A stretch of 64,000 bases of DNA from Fodinibius salipaludis (GTDB lineage Bacteria > Bacteroidota > Rhodothermia > Balneolales > Balneolaceae), in assembly GCF_002287075.1 (NCBI RefSeq), contig NZ_NSKE01000001.1:1-64000 (forward strand), read 5' to 3'. Position numbers and translations under genes: made by a program. Below are positions 25,692 to 34,936 of this stretch, in pieces. The stretch's first letter is position 1; every line of letters begins with the position of its first letter. The notes below the pieces were generated by a model that had not been told where the DNA came from, did no database searches, and was given only the letters and a program-made list of their open reading frames with translations.

Positions 25692-27008
25692 TTAATTTGT
25701 TTTGGCTCCCCTGTCCAAATATTGCTGATAGAGTTGTATATGCCGACTTACCATCGGAATCTTATGTCCGCGAATAAATACATCGGTAATATGGTTCATC
25801 GGCTCAAAAGGATCACCGTCAGCTATAAACAAATTCGCCTGTTTTCCTTCTTCAATACTGCCGAGCTTATCATCCACCCCAAAAATTTCTGCAGCATTAA
25901 TTGTTATGGCATTCAGTGCTTCCTGCTTTCCTAAGCCATAGCTGGCTGCAAAGCCGGCATGGTATGGAGCATTTCTCACGTTCTCAACTCCACCGGTGGC
26001 AATAGCTACCTTAACGCCTGCTGCATGCAACTTTGCAGGATTTTGATACGGGCGCTGATAATTATCGTAATCGCGTTCGGGAGTATAAAGCGTAGAAACC
26101 AGGCACGGAAGTCCGGCTTCAGCGATTTCATCAGCCACGCGCCAGCCATCCCTTACGCCCGCCAGCACAAACTGCATGTCCGGATAGTCTTTGGTCCAGT
26201 CGATAACATTAAGAATATCACTTTTGGCATCCACTGAAATAATGACCGGTATCTCCCCTTTTACAACCTCTCGCATGGCCTGCATTTTTTTATTCATATC
26301 AGGCTGCTCTTTGTTACTGGGATTGTTTTCAAAATCCGTCATCATTTTATTGTAGAATTGAGCCCGGGAAATGAAGTCATTGAGCTTTTTCAGGTCTTCT
26401 TTATACTCTTTATCAACTTCTTCATCGGTTCGGTCATCCCACCAGCCTCCTTTTTTGGATGTCGGCCAGTTTAAATGAACCCCTGCATTGGGCGTAACGG
26501 CCATAGAATCTGGAGAATAACCGTAGAGATCTATAAGTGTAGCCTTGCCTGCGAGTCGTCCGGAAACGGGCATTGAGATAACATGGGTAACGCCATTAAC
26601 CCGTGTAACCGGAATACTGGCACTGCTTGGATTAATAGCAGTAAACGCCCGTACGTGGGGATTAAAATCGCCAAGCTCTGCCTGATCATTGGTTACCGCT
26701 ACGGCACCGATTTCCTGAAGACCCAGTTGCGTGCCCGCATCAAAAAATCCTGGGTACACCTGTTTTCCGGAAGCGTCAATCTGCTCATACTCCGAAGGGA
26801 TGTCAACGTCATTGCCGACCTCGACAATTTGCTCATTTTCAATCAATACCGTTCCATTCTCAATCACACCATTGGTAACGGTATAGATAGTAGCATTGGT
26901 AATAGCAAATTTTCCGATTTCAGCTTTTTGAGTAATCTGAGCTTCAACACTCATCCCCAACAAAAGTACCAATAGACAAGCTGATATTGTGCTTTTCAAA
27001 TACTTCAT
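25692..27008 (-). CDS. Exported amidohydrolase-fold protein lacking metal ligands
   Basis: I start at the ATG at 27008, which gives the signal peptide MKYLKSTISACLLVLLLGMSVEAQ; a frame from 27032 would put eight residues before it. The 438-residue protein has the amidohydrolase composite beta-domain (ATIYTVTNGVIENGTVLIEN) and closing strand region (GSIEEGKQANLFIADGDPF). The metal motif that is normally DAHTH reads DAGTQ, and the later His and Asp ligands are also replaced (VIISVDAKS; VAIATGGVENV). It therefore probably does not hydrolyse by itself and may be a scaffold or binding partner of the intact homologue encoded just upstream in the operon. Confidence 0.85.
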   Translation of the reverse strand: MKYLKSTISACLLVLLLGMSVEAQITQKAEIGKFAITNATIYTVTNGVIENGTVLIENEQIVEVGNDVDIPSEYEQIDASGKQVYPGFFDAGTQLGLQEIGAVAVTNDQAELGDFNPHVRAFTAINPSSASIPVTRVNGVTHVISMPVSGRLAGKATLIDLYGYSPDSMAVTPNAGVHLNWPTSKKGGWWDDRTDEEVDKEYKEDLKKLNDFISRAQFYNKMMTDFENNPSNKEQPDMNKKMQAMREVVKGEIPVIISVDAKSDILNVIDWTKDYPDMQFVLAGVRDGWRVADEIAEAGLPCLVSTLYTPERDYDNYQRPYQNPAKLHAAGVKVAIATGGVENVRNAPYHAGFAASYGLGKQEALNAITINAAEIFGVDDKLGSIEEGKQANLFIADGDPFEPMNHITDVFIRGHKIPMVSRHIQLYQQYLDRGAKTN

Positions 27009-27037
27009 AATAATTTCTGTGTCTTTCATCATTTAAA

Positions 27038-28438
27038 TTAATTGCCTTGAAGTTTCATGCCTTGTTTGCTGAAACGGATCTCTGCTCCTCTCAGGCATGT
27101 TTCTGAATGACGGCCGTTCTCGTTGTACCACCGACCTGATGCCTCATCAAATTCCTGTTCAGCATCAACCTTCAATCGCATATCATCGGCATCTTCAGCA
27201 CGGTCAAAATATTTCTTGCCGTCTACATACGTTTTTAACGTTTTACTGTAGATGCTCAATGGATGTCCATCCCAGATGGCAACATCTCCGTGTTTACCTA
27301 CTTCGATGCTGCCCACTTTTTCATCAATACCTAATTGTACAGCAGGGTTTATCGTAATCATTTTAAGGGCATCCTGCTTAGATGTATTGCCATAATGAAC
27401 AGTCTTTGCCGCCTCGTGATTAAGATGGCGAATCAGTTCACCGCTATCGGAGTTGATACTATTTTTGACGTCATTCGCATTCAGTATAGAGGCATTATAG
27501 GCCGTAGAATAGTAGACCTCAAACTTGTAAGCCCACCAGTCGGCAAAAACTGAGGTGTAAGCCCCGTTTTTCTTAAGTTCCGGTGCCACTTTGAAAGCCT
27601 CATTTGCGTGCTGGAACGTATAATCTTCAATTCTATAATCATTAAAAACGCGCATCAGCATGGTAATTTCATCCGCTCGGTACGAGTGCGTATGGACAAG
27701 CACTTCTCCTTCTAAGATATCCACCAGAACGTCGAGCCGTTCGTTTTCGGCAACGGGGACAGGCGGTGTTGAGCGATAACCATCTTCGTAAGCCTGTTTG
27801 GCATCTAAATATTCTTGGCGATTGCGCTTGTAATCGATTGCGGCATCAAAATGGTCGCGAATGACCTGCTCAACGCCCATACGAGTTCGCGGCTGCACGT
27901 CAAATCCCTGTCCATGTACTCGCGTTGGATTTTCTCCCAGCGCAAATTTAATCGTACGGGGGGCATCCTCAAATCGCATATCATCCATCTCTGTCCCATA
28001 GCGAAGCTTGAGCGTCTCATTCTGTCCGCCTATAACATTGGCAGAACCGTGCATTAAATGTATAGACGTTACACCGCCGGCCAGCGCCCAGTAAATGTTG
28101 ATATCATTGGGATTGATCGACTCCTCCATCGAAACTTCTGCCGTAACGGGATTAGTCCATTCATTGATATCCACCCCTGCAATATGCGAGTGAGCATCAA
28201 TAATACCCGGCATCACATATTTTCCGGAGGCATCAACGGTTTCCACTCCTCGCGGGGCAGAAATGTCTTCTCCAATTTCGGTGATAACACCATCTTCAAT
28301 TAGCAGATCGGTGTTCGGCATATTACCATCAGTAATAGTAATCAGGGTTCCATCTTTGATAAGTACCGATCCCTTCTCCTGGGCAAAACCCGTCAGACTA
28401 AAACAAAACGTTAGTATTAATAAAAGTAACTTCTTCAT
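27038..28438 (-). CDS. Exported amidohydrolase (imidazolonepropionase-like)
   Basis: The start at 28438 gives MKKLLLLILTFCFSLTGFAQ, a clean signal peptide, and lies 4 bp after the stop of the upstream gene; a longer frame to 28555 runs into that gene. The 466-residue protein keeps the metal site: PGIIDAHSHIAG (HxH), VHTHSY (His), FQHANEA (His) and NSDSGEL (Asp). These are the ligands of the amidohydrolase superfamily, so this is the catalytic member of the three-gene operon. Secreted homologues may be cyclic-peptide or N-acyl amino acid hydrolases; the substrate is unknown. It lacks a membrane anchor and should be periplasmic. Confidence 0.87.
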   Translation of the reverse strand: MKKLLLLILTFCFSLTGFAQEKGSVLIKDGTLITITDGNMPNTDLLIEDGVITEIGEDISAPRGVETVDASGKYVMPGIIDAHSHIAGVDINEWTNPVTAEVSMEESINPNDINIYWALAGGVTSIHLMHGSANVIGGQNETLKLRYGTEMDDMRFEDAPRTIKFALGENPTRVHGQGFDVQPRTRMGVEQVIRDHFDAAIDYKRNRQEYLDAKQAYEDGYRSTPPVPVAENERLDVLVDILEGEVLVHTHSYRADEITMLMRVFNDYRIEDYTFQHANEAFKVAPELKKNGAYTSVFADWWAYKFEVYYSTAYNASILNANDVKNSINSDSGELIRHLNHEAAKTVHYGNTSKQDALKMITINPAVQLGIDEKVGSIEVGKHGDVAIWDGHPLSIYSKTLKTYVDGKKYFDRAEDADDMRLKVDAEQEFDEASGRWYNENGRHSETCLRGAEIRFSKQGMKLQGN

Positions 28439-28442
28439 AATG

Positions 28443-29771
28443 CTATTCCTCGGAAGATTCTTGTTCAAATTCTGTAAGATTTCCATCCGTAATGGAATAA
28501 AGTGCTTGAGCCTTTTCTTCCATAAATGGCTTATTAAATACGGTAAAGCTGGCAATACGACCTTCTGCTATATTTCCAAGCTGGTTGCTGTATCCCAGAA
28601 TATCAGCCGTTGATTGCGTCAACATTCGTAATATGGCTTCTTTTCCAAGGTCGCTCTCCTCTTGCAAGACCGTAAGGTTTTTACTGATATCAGACAGTTC
28701 AAGTCCGTTCGAAGCAAAGCCAACTTTTACACCGCTATCGATAAGCTTTGCAATATTTTGAATGTCTGCTTTATAAGCTTCTTCCTGTCGATCTCTAAAG
28801 ATGCGCATTTCTTCGGTTATCTCAGGCTGATCTTCATCCTCGTCATCTGATCGCCATTCAGGCTCTTCGGGCAAATCAATACTTGCCAATACCGGTATAT
28901 TACGCTGCTTCAACTCATCGGACTTTTTATACGCTTCTTTTCCGGATACAATCACCACCTCAAAACCGAGTTCGTCTTGGAGTTCAAATACACGCTCAAT
29001 ATTTTCTTTAGTATCCACCACAAAATAGAACGGCTGCTGGTTATCCATCACCGGATACAGTGCTTCGAGTACCTTGTTCTGTTTAGGAGCGGGATAATTA
29101 GATGAAACCGAAGCAAAATAGTGTTCCTGTTGCTGTAGTGCTTCAGCATCATTAAAGAGTTGTCGTAACTGACTCATTACTCCCATTGTTGTTGAGGGAT
29201 ATGCTTGCCCCTGCGCTTCTTCAAGTTGGGCTGTTATTCCTACTCCCTGTTTTAAAAGCAAATCCTCAGTCTCTTTTTCATTGATAAAAAACAGGTCAAC
29301 CTGACCGGGAAGCATCTGTCCCTTTAATCCCAGCGCAGCAGTTGTAAACCCTTTTTTAGGCGCCTCGGAAAGAGCCTTGCTGTCTGTTTGTAATAACTCT
29401 GAGGGCTTTCGTTCAGGCTGAATTCCCGCCCGCCCATAACCAGGATTGCCGGGTTCATCAGGGGTTTCTACATTTTCTTCCACATCCGGACTTCCCCAAA
29501 GTGCATGCCCATCAATAAACCCCGGATATACATGCAGGCTATCTCCACCGTCACGTACGTAGGCATCAAAAGGAATGGACACATCTTTACCAATATTAGT
29601 AATTACGCCATTTCTCCAGACGATAGTTCCACTTTTTATTGTGTTTCCATCAGCAGTATGAATCGTTACATTTTTAAAAGCCTCTGCCGGTGACGACTGA
29701 GCCCACCCGTGTAACGAGCATACCATCAAAAATGAAAAACAAAGAACAGTTATACGAGCTGTTTTCTTCAT
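28443..29771 (-). CDS. Exported amidohydrolase-like protein, degenerate active site
   Basis: The 442-residue protein opens the operon. Its signal peptide is MKKTARITVLCFSFLMVCSLHGWAQ. The N- and C-terminal beta parts of amidohydrolases are recognisable (VTIHTADGNTIKSGTIVWRNG; LGNIAEGRIASFTVFNKP), but the HxH motif is reduced to DGHALW and the other ligands are missing. A strongly acidic insert (WRSDDEDEDQPEITEEM, about 320-336) is unusual. With the gene at 25692 it makes two probable pseudo-enzymes flanking one intact hydrolase in one operon, all exported. Confidence 0.82.
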   Translation of the reverse strand: MKKTARITVLCFSFLMVCSLHGWAQSSPAEAFKNVTIHTADGNTIKSGTIVWRNGVITNIGKDVSIPFDAYVRDGGDSLHVYPGFIDGHALWGSPDVEENVETPDEPGNPGYGRAGIQPERKPSELLQTDSKALSEAPKKGFTTAALGLKGQMLPGQVDLFFINEKETEDLLLKQGVGITAQLEEAQGQAYPSTTMGVMSQLRQLFNDAEALQQQEHYFASVSSNYPAPKQNKVLEALYPVMDNQQPFYFVVDTKENIERVFELQDELGFEVVIVSGKEAYKKSDELKQRNIPVLASIDLPEEPEWRSDDEDEDQPEITEEMRIFRDRQEEAYKADIQNIAKLIDSGVKVGFASNGLELSDISKNLTVLQEESDLGKEAILRMLTQSTADILGYSNQLGNIAEGRIASFTVFNKPFMEEKAQALYSITDGNLTEFEQESSEE

Positions 29772-29987
29772 AAAAATTTGTTTTAGTGCAAATTTAAACC
29801 ATTCTGAATATATGATTATGAATCTAATTTGAAAGTATATAAAGGAAAAAAGATGTAAAGCAGTAATAAATTGATACTTTTTATAACTGCTGCCCTATTC
29901 TTTAAGTTAAGAACAATATTCAACCAGTTATATTTAAGAGTCATCAGCTTGTACATTCAACAGATAAAAACCATGGAATAGAATTTG

Positions 29988-30015
29988 TTGCACAGTTCTA
30001 AGGATTGTAAATTTG
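29988..30015 (+). promoter_or_regulatory. Bacteroidota-type promoter of the malic enzyme gene
   Basis: TTG at 29988-29990, then 17 bases, then TAAATTTG at 30008-30015, which matches the known Bacteroidota sigma-A consensus (-33 TTTG, -7 TAnnTTTG). It lies 51 bases before the ATG at 30067. It is the clearest promoter I found and supports the taxonomic placement. Confidence 0.6.
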
Positions 30016-30066
30016 CTGGTCATAATTTTGAGTATCAATAATATTTAAATTGTAAAAGATTACCCG

Positions 30067-31485
30067 ATGAGTGAAGTACAACCAAGTGTCAGCTATAGTT
30101 TTACCATGCGTTTATATATCAAAAATAAACCAGGTATGCTGGCCAAGATTTTAAGTGAAATTGCAGATCATAAAGCAGATCCCGGGGCGGTTGATGTCGT
30201 CGAGGTTGAAGGAGAATATAAAGTTCGGGATTTGACCGTAAGTGCCCGCAATGAGGAACACTCCAAAGCTATTGTTGAAGCTGTTAAAGCAATTGACGGC
30301 GTCAAAGTCAGAAATGTCTCCGATCGTGTATTTCTACTCCATCTCGGAGGCAAAATCCGAATTGAAAACAAAGTTCCTGTTGATACCCGTGATTCCCTTT
30401 CAATGGCGTATACTCCGGGCGTAGGACGAGTCTGTGAAGCCATTGCCGATAATAAAGAGAAAGTTCACTCCCTTACCATTAAAGAAAATTCGGTAGCTGT
30501 TGTCAGCGATGGCTCTGCCGTATTAGGACTCGGCGATATCGGACCAGAAGCTGCCATGCCGGTGATGGAAGGAAAGGCTATGTTGTTTAAAGAGTTTGCC
30601 GATGTTGATGCCTATCCAATTTGTCTGCAAACACAGGAAGTGGATGAAATTGTCAATGCTGTTAAATGGATGTCACCCGGTTTTGGAGGAATCAACCTCG
30701 AAGACATCGGTGCTCCACGCTGCTTTGAAATTGAAGAAAAGCTTAAGGAAGAACTGGATATTCCTGTTTTTCATGATGATCAGCACGGTACAGCCGTTGT
30801 AACGCTGGCTGCTACCATTAATGCTTTAAAAGTTGTTGACAAAGATCTTTCTGATCTCCGGACCGTGATTGTTGGTGTTGGTGCGGCCGGTGTAGCCATC
30901 ACAAAAATACTATTAGAAGCAGGAGCAGAAGAAATTTTGTGTTGTGACAGAAGCGGTATCATCAACAGAGACAACATAGATGAACTGAATTCAAGTAAAA
31001 AGTGGGTAGCTGAAAATACTAATCCCAATAACCTGTCCGGCTCTTTATTGGAAGCTACCAAAGACGCTGATCTCCTTATCGGAGTTAGCGGACCGGGAAC
31101 CGTTCCCATCGAGGCAATCGAGCAGATGGCTGAAGATCCGATCGTCTTTGCGCTTGCAAACCCAGTTCCCGAGATCATGCCCGAAGAAATACAGGGAATT
31201 GCCCGGATTATTGCCACCGGACGAAGTGATTACCCTAACCAGATTAACAATGTATTGGCATTTCCGGGACTTTTCCGCGGTGCTTTAGATGCTCGTGCTA
31301 CCGACATTAACGAGGAAATGAAACTGGCTGCAGCTCACGCAATTGCTGAATGTATCGATGAAGAGGGACTTAGCGAAGAATACATTGTACCAAGCGTATT
31401 TAACAAGGAAGTGGTACGCAGAGTGTCCAAAGATGTAAAAAATGCGGCCTACGATAGTGGAGTAGCCCAACGCCCGCAACCATAA
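30067..31485 (+). CDS. NAD(P)-dependent malic enzyme with N-terminal ACT domain
   Basis: The 472-residue protein begins with an ACT-type domain (about 10-80: [20 protein letters not shown]), followed by a malic enzyme core: [40 protein letters not shown], the catalytic/metal loop [16 protein letters not shown], and [10 protein letters not shown], then the nucleotide-binding [10 protein letters not shown]. Malic enzyme decarboxylates malate to pyruvate and forms NAD(P)H in the cytosol. The ACT domain suggests allosteric control by a small metabolite, perhaps an amino acid; this is inferred. Confidence 0.92.
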   Translation: MSEVQPSVSYSFTMRLYIKNKPGMLAKILSEIADHKADPGAVDVVEVEGEYKVRDLTVSARNEEHSKAIVEAVKAIDGVKVRNVSDRVFLLHLGGKIRIENKVPVDTRDSLSMAYTPGVGRVCEAIADNKEKVHSLTIKENSVAVVSDGSAVLGLGDIGPEAAMPVMEGKAMLFKEFADVDAYPICLQTQEVDEIVNAVKWMSPGFGGINLEDIGAPRCFEIEEKLKEELDIPVFHDDQHGTAVVTLAATINALKVVDKDLSDLRTVIVGVGAAGVAITKILLEAGAEEILCCDRSGIINRDNIDELNSSKKWVAENTNPNNLSGSLLEATKDADLLIGVSGPGTVPIEAIEQMAEDPIVFALANPVPEIMPEEIQGIARIIATGRSDYPNQINNVLAFPGLFRGALDARATDINEEMKLAAAHAIAECIDEEGLSEEYIVPSVFNKEVVRRVSKDVKNAAYDSGVAQRPQP

Positions 31486-31513
31486 AGAATCAGTTTAAAA
31501 AGATTTTCTTTCT

Positions 31514-31539
31514 CGTTTCGTACCTCCTGGTGCGAAACG
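31514..31539 (+). terminator. Hairpin after the malic enzyme gene
   Basis: CGTTTCGTACC (31514-31524) pairs with GGTGCGAAACG (31529-31539), an 11-bp stem with one G-T pair and a 4-base loop, 28 bases after the stop at 31485. It is strong enough for a terminator, but the following bases (GGTAACCCTTTTGC) have only a short T run, so its direction and efficiency are uncertain. Confidence 0.5.
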
Positions 31540-31597
31540 GGTAACCCTTTTGCTAATCAGAATGCCTGCTGCCAACCTACAGCTTTACTATTATTGC

Positions 31598-32320
31598 TTA
31601 CATTGGCGGCACACGTCCGTGTTGGGGCTTGACAAGTATTTCTTCAACAACCGTTCGGGGAGATAACTGAGTTAAATTTAGAATAATGTTAGCCACGTCA
31701 TCGGGATCAATCAAAAGATCACGATCAATAAGCGAGCCTTCCCAGGATGTGGATTGTGTTTGTCCCAGGTTAATAGCCGTAACTCCGACTTCAGTTTCCA
31801 TCAACTCCTGACGAAGTGAACGCGTATATCCCAGCAATGCATGTTTTGAAGCCGAATAGGCACCGCTGTCTTCAAGGCCCTCTACCGCCCCCACTGAGCA
31901 AATATTGATAACTAACCCATTCGATTTGCTTTTAAGGTCATCCAGAAAACGATTGGTAATATTGACTGCTGAAAATAGGTTCGCCTGTACCTGTTGAGTA
32001 AATTCTTCATGCGTTGTTTTTTGCAACGGCTTTAACAGAAAAGAACCGGCATTATTAATGATAATCTTTGGCGTCGGAAAATCCTCCGGCACCTTTATCT
32101 TCTGTACAGCCTTTGGGGCTGCAGCATCCAAAGCGGCAATAACAATATGATTATCACCGATATTACGGCAAATAGTTTGGGTGTCTTTTAGATCTGATTC
32201 CGTTCGGGCAACAAGCAGAAGAGCATAATCTGTTTCTCGTGCAAAAGCTTGGGCAATTCGTCGACCAATACCCCGGCTGGCACCGGTGATAACGACGGAA
32301 TGGCTTTTCTGATCAGCCAC
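31598..32320 (-). CDS. Short-chain dehydrogenase/reductase (SDR)
   Basis: The 240-residue classical SDR has the nucleotide-binding TGASRGIGRRIA (13-24), the NNAG motif (INNAGSF, near 87-93) and the catalytic YSASKHA (near 153-159). It begins with GTG overlapping the stop of queE (TAGTG), so translation is likely coupled. Similar SDRs in such positions resemble sepiapterin reductases, but whether it has a pteridine-type substrate is unproven. It is the last gene of the queD-queE-SDR run. Confidence 0.85.
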   Translation of the reverse strand: MADQKSHSVVITGASRGIGRRIAQAFARETDYALLLVARTESDLKDTQTICRNIGDNHIVIAALDAAAPKAVQKIKVPEDFPTPKIIINNAGSFLLKPLQKTTHEEFTQQVQANLFSAVNITNRFLDDLKSKSNGLVINICSVGAVEGLEDSGAYSASKHALLGYTRSLRQELMETEVGVTAINLGQTQSTSWEGSLIDRDLLIDPDDVANIILNLTQLSPRTVVEEILVKPQHGRVPPM

Positions 32321-32976
32321 TACCTAACCTCCATAAACTTATGGGTTTGAAGGCTGATACCCCACTGTGGATTCTCCTTCACGTAATCAATTATCAAATC
32401 CACGGCTCCCTCCTTTTCCCATTCTGGCTGTAAAAGCAGTTGCGTGCTATCAGGACATTTTTCGGCATTTTTCTCTGCCCATTCAAGATCTTTATTGGTC
32501 AATACAACCACCTTTAATTCGTCTACATAGGGAAATATATCATCCAGCGGTTCTTTAAAACGTTTAGGTGAAAGCGTAATCCAATCAAGGTAACCGGAAA
32601 TAGGTGACGATCCGCTTGTTTCGATATGCACCTGTATTCCGGCCTGTTTTAGTTGGAAGGTAAGCGGATCAAGATCGTGCAATAGGGGTTCTCCACCAGT
32701 GATTACGGCAAATTCAGCGCCGCTTTCCTTCGCTCCCTCTACTATTTCTTCAACCGTCTTTGGAGGATGTTGGTCTTCATCCCAGCTCTCTTTTACATCG
32801 CACCACCAACAATTGACATCGCACCCTGCAGTACGGATAAAATACGCCGGACGTCCGCTATGAGCCCCTTCTCCCTGGATAGTATAAAAATCTTCGACCA
32901 GCGGATATTCCACCGAACACATTTCATCCTGGTCAATCAGCTCTTCTAATTTTTTCTGATCAAATTCGTTAAACAT
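32320..32976 (-). CDS. queE: 7-carboxy-7-deazaguanine synthase QueE
   Basis: I start at the ATG at 32976, which follows AGAGGACA, a good ribosome binding site, and overlaps the end of queD by 8 bp; the frame continues upstream to 33027 but only inside queD. The 218-residue radical SAM protein has FYTIQGEGAHSGRPAYFIR and then the [4Fe-4S] motif C52-x3-C56-x2-C59 (AGCDVNCWWCD), plus ITGGEPLLH for SAM binding. QueE turns 6-carboxytetrahydropterin into 7-carboxy-7-deazaguanine in queuosine synthesis. Confidence 0.93.
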   Translation of the reverse strand: MFNEFDQKKLEELIDQDEMCSVEYPLVEDFYTIQGEGAHSGRPAYFIRTAGCDVNCWWCDVKESWDEDQHPPKTVEEIVEGAKESGAEFAVITGGEPLLHDLDPLTFQLKQAGIQVHIETSGSSPISGYLDWITLSPKRFKEPLDDIFPYVDELKVVVLTNKDLEWAEKNAEKCPDSTQLLLQPEWEKEGAVDLIIDYVKENPQWGISLQTHKFMEVR

Positions 32977-33358
32977 TGTCCTCTGTATATTCCACCCAGC
33001 TGTTTTCGGTTTCCCAAACGGTAACATTCAATGTAACGCCCTCGGGAATGCGCTGCTGAGTCTCTTTATAAATAAATTCTGCGATGCGTTCTGCAGTGGG
33101 ATTTATCGGCATCTCTTCATTCAGTACCGAATGATCCAAACCACCCTTTTCTGAACCCTTGGAAGCCCACTTTAATTCCCTAAAATCGCAGACCATATCA
33201 TCCGTATCAAGATATTTCGATGGATTCAGCTTATACGATTTTGCAGAAATATGCACTTTGTAACTGTGTCCGTGCATACGTCCGCATTTGCCGTCATATC
33301 CCTCTATTAAATGAGCGGCATCAAATTTAAATTCAGTATGTAAGGTCCAAGTAGGCAT
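32969..33358 (-). CDS. queD: 6-carboxy-5,6,7,8-tetrahydropterin synthase QueD
   Basis: The 129-residue protein has the 6-PTP synthase fold with zinc ligands H16, H29 and H31 (FDAAHLIEG; RMHGHSY) and the catalytic C25 (GKCGRMHG). QueD is the second step of the queuosine precursor pathway, supplying QueE, which overlaps it by 8 bp. A terminator hairpin lies upstream, so this gene has its own promoter region. Confidence 0.92.
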   Translation of the reverse strand: MPTWTLHTEFKFDAAHLIEGYDGKCGRMHGHSYKVHISAKSYKLNPSKYLDTDDMVCDFRELKWASKGSEKGGLDHSVLNEEMPINPTAERIAEFIYKETQQRIPEGVTLNVTVWETENSWVEYTEDNV

Positions 33359-33383
33359 TTACTGTTATTTCATTGGGTTCCAT

Positions 33384-33413
33384 AAGAAAAGGCTTGCCGT
33401 TACTGACAAGCCT
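33384..33413 (-). terminator. Terminator between the thioredoxin-like gene and queD
   Basis: On the minus strand AGGCTTG (33413-33407) pairs with CAAGCCT (33396-33390) around a loop of 10 bases, followed by TTTTCTTAT. It lies 34 bases past the stop at 33447 and upstream of the queD start, so it ends the minus-strand transcript of the redox genes. Confidence 0.72.
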
Positions 33414-33446
33414 CCAAAAATAAGGAAATATTGAGACAAATAGGAA

Positions 33447-34073
33447 TTACTTGGGCCACTTAATAGTACATCCCAAAGCCTTGGTCGTTTGGGGATTGAT
33501 TTCTTTGCCTGCTACCAGGTTTTGGATCGCATTCTTCAGAAACTGCTGATCCACATCTTGGGCAGATTTTGCATTATCATCAATAGCACCGGTATATACT
33601 AACTCCATATCGTTGTTAAAGAGAAATATGTCGGGGGTGCGAGTTGCTCCGAAAGCTTCGGCCAGCTTTGCTTTCTCATCAAGAGCGTAATAGAAATCGT
33701 AATTGCTTGATTTTGCCCGGGCTTGCATATCCTGCATTGACTCTCCATCGTCCCGAATAGCCGCATTGGGATTCAGCATAATAACCCCTATGTCATTTTT
33801 CTCAGCTAAGTTTGCAATAGGATTGTACCGATCTTCCCAGGCCTTAACCCATGGACAGGTGTTGCATGAAAAATTCACCAGCAAACCGTTTTCATCGGCT
33901 ACTTCTGCAAGCGTTAATTTTTCTCCCGATACATCCGTCACCTCAACATCCGCAAGCGGGGCTTTATCACCAATATCCAACCGATCGGCAGGCTTATCCT
34001 CTACCGGCAGAAAAGCCAGTAATCCAGTAGCAATAAGTATAAGTAACACATAAACTAATTTACGTATTTTCAT
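33447..34073 (-). CDS. Exported thioredoxin-family protein
   Basis: The 208-residue protein has an N-terminal membrane or signal helix (KLVYVLLILIATGLLAFLP) and a thioredoxin-fold domain with the motif FSCNTCPWVK: cysteines C70 and C73. It resembles the AhpC/TSA-like redoxin domain: GDKAPLADVEVTDVSGEKLTL. The last lines (ALGCTIKWPK) carry a third Cys. It should act in the periplasm as a thiol oxidoreductase or peroxidase. The TlpA-like gene is just 5 bp upstream, so both belong to one redox unit. Confidence 0.83.
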   Translation of the reverse strand: MKIRKLVYVLLILIATGLLAFLPVEDKPADRLDIGDKAPLADVEVTDVSGEKLTLAEVADENGLLVNFSCNTCPWVKAWEDRYNPIANLAEKNDIGVIMLNPNAAIRDDGESMQDMQARAKSSNYDFYYALDEKAKLAEAFGATRTPDIFLFNNDMELVYTGAIDDNAKSAQDVDQQFLKNAIQNLVAGKEINPQTTKALGCTIKWPK

Positions 34074-34078
34074 GGCAT

Positions 34079-34600
34079 TCAGTTGTTTATTGCTTTTTTA
34101 GTGAAACGTTCAAACTTTTCATATCCGGCACCTTGTTCCCAGCTGGCAACGACTGCTCCATCGTTATTCAAGATTTTCGTAAATGGAAGTGCTCCGCTCC
34201 AGTCATCTGACAACGCCTCAATAAAAGGCTGATCTTTTCCCGTTTTAAAATAGGTTGGCCAGTCCACGTTTTGTGCTCGTAGAAACTCCAGTGCTTTCTC
34301 ACGTTGTTTGGGAAAATCGGCCGAGACAAATACAACATGAAGATCATCCTCATATTTTTGCTGTAGTTCTACGATATGAGGAAACTCTTCGATGCAGGGC
34401 GCACACCAGGTAGCCCACACATTAATCAACACGGCCTTATCACCTTTATAAGAACTGATCACTTCTTGAATATCATTAGCAGAGACATCCTTTAATAATT
34501 CTTCGTCTTGCAAACCCTGTCCAATTGATTCATTTACAAAACCAAAGGCCAAAAGCACAACAAAAGGCCAAAAAGGTACTATGTGTTTATATTTTCTCAT
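34079..34600 (-). CDS. TlpA-like thiol-disulfide oxidoreductase
   Basis: I start at the ATG at 34600, preceded by AGGTGAT as a ribosome binding site; a GTG at 34612 is possible. The 173-residue protein has a signal-type N-terminus (MRKYKHIVPFWPFVVLLAFG) and a thioredoxin domain with the active site WATWCAPCIEEF (C66 and C69). TlpA family proteins reduce disulfides in the periplasm. It follows the alkyltransferase-like gene closely and precedes a second thioredoxin-fold gene. Confidence 0.85.
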   Translation of the reverse strand: MRKYKHIVPFWPFVVLLAFGFVNESIGQGLQDEELLKDVSANDIQEVISSYKGDKAVLINVWATWCAPCIEEFPHIVELQQKYEDDLHVVFVSADFPKQREKALEFLRAQNVDWPTYFKTGKDQPFIEALSDDWSGALPFTKILNNDGAVVASWEQGAGYEKFERFTKKAINN

Positions 34601-34612
34601 ATTCAGCATCAC

Positions 34613-34930
34613 CTATCCCATTTCTTCGTTAGGATCCCACAAATGTTGGTCGATATCAACCTGGTATTCATCGATAAATCTAATATTTTCCTGCTTTAAG
34701 CGTTCTCGCATGGTATCGTCGGGAAAATATGCACGTCCTGTCAGTTCACCATTTCTGTTAACAACACGATGAGCAGGAATGTTCGTTTCAGCTGCTTTAT
34801 TGAGTGCATACCCCACCATACGTGCACCAGAAGCGATCCCCAAATAGCGAGCAATGCTACCATAAGTTGTCACCTTTCCCTTGGGAATTTGTTCTACGAT
34901 CTTATAAACACGCTGATAATAATCCTCCAC
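34613..34930 (-). CDS. MGMT-fold alkyltransferase-like (ATL) protein
   Basis: The 105-residue protein has the C-terminal domain of O6-methylguanine DNA methyltransferases: IPKGKVTTYGSIARYLG with the helix-turn-helix, GARMVGYAL with the Arg finger, and IPAHRVVNRNGELTG. The acceptor cysteine of the PCHR motif is alanine (A53), so it cannot take up alkyl groups. ATL proteins of this kind bind alkylated DNA and hand it to nucleotide excision repair. Small and cytosolic; linked to the redox genes only by position. Confidence 0.9.
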   Translation of the reverse strand: MEDYYQRVYKIVEQIPKGKVTTYGSIARYLGIASGARMVGYALNKAAETNIPAHRVVNRNGELTGRAYFPDDTMRERLKQENIRFIDEYQVDIDQHLWDPNEEMG

Positions 34931-34936
34931 ACCGTA

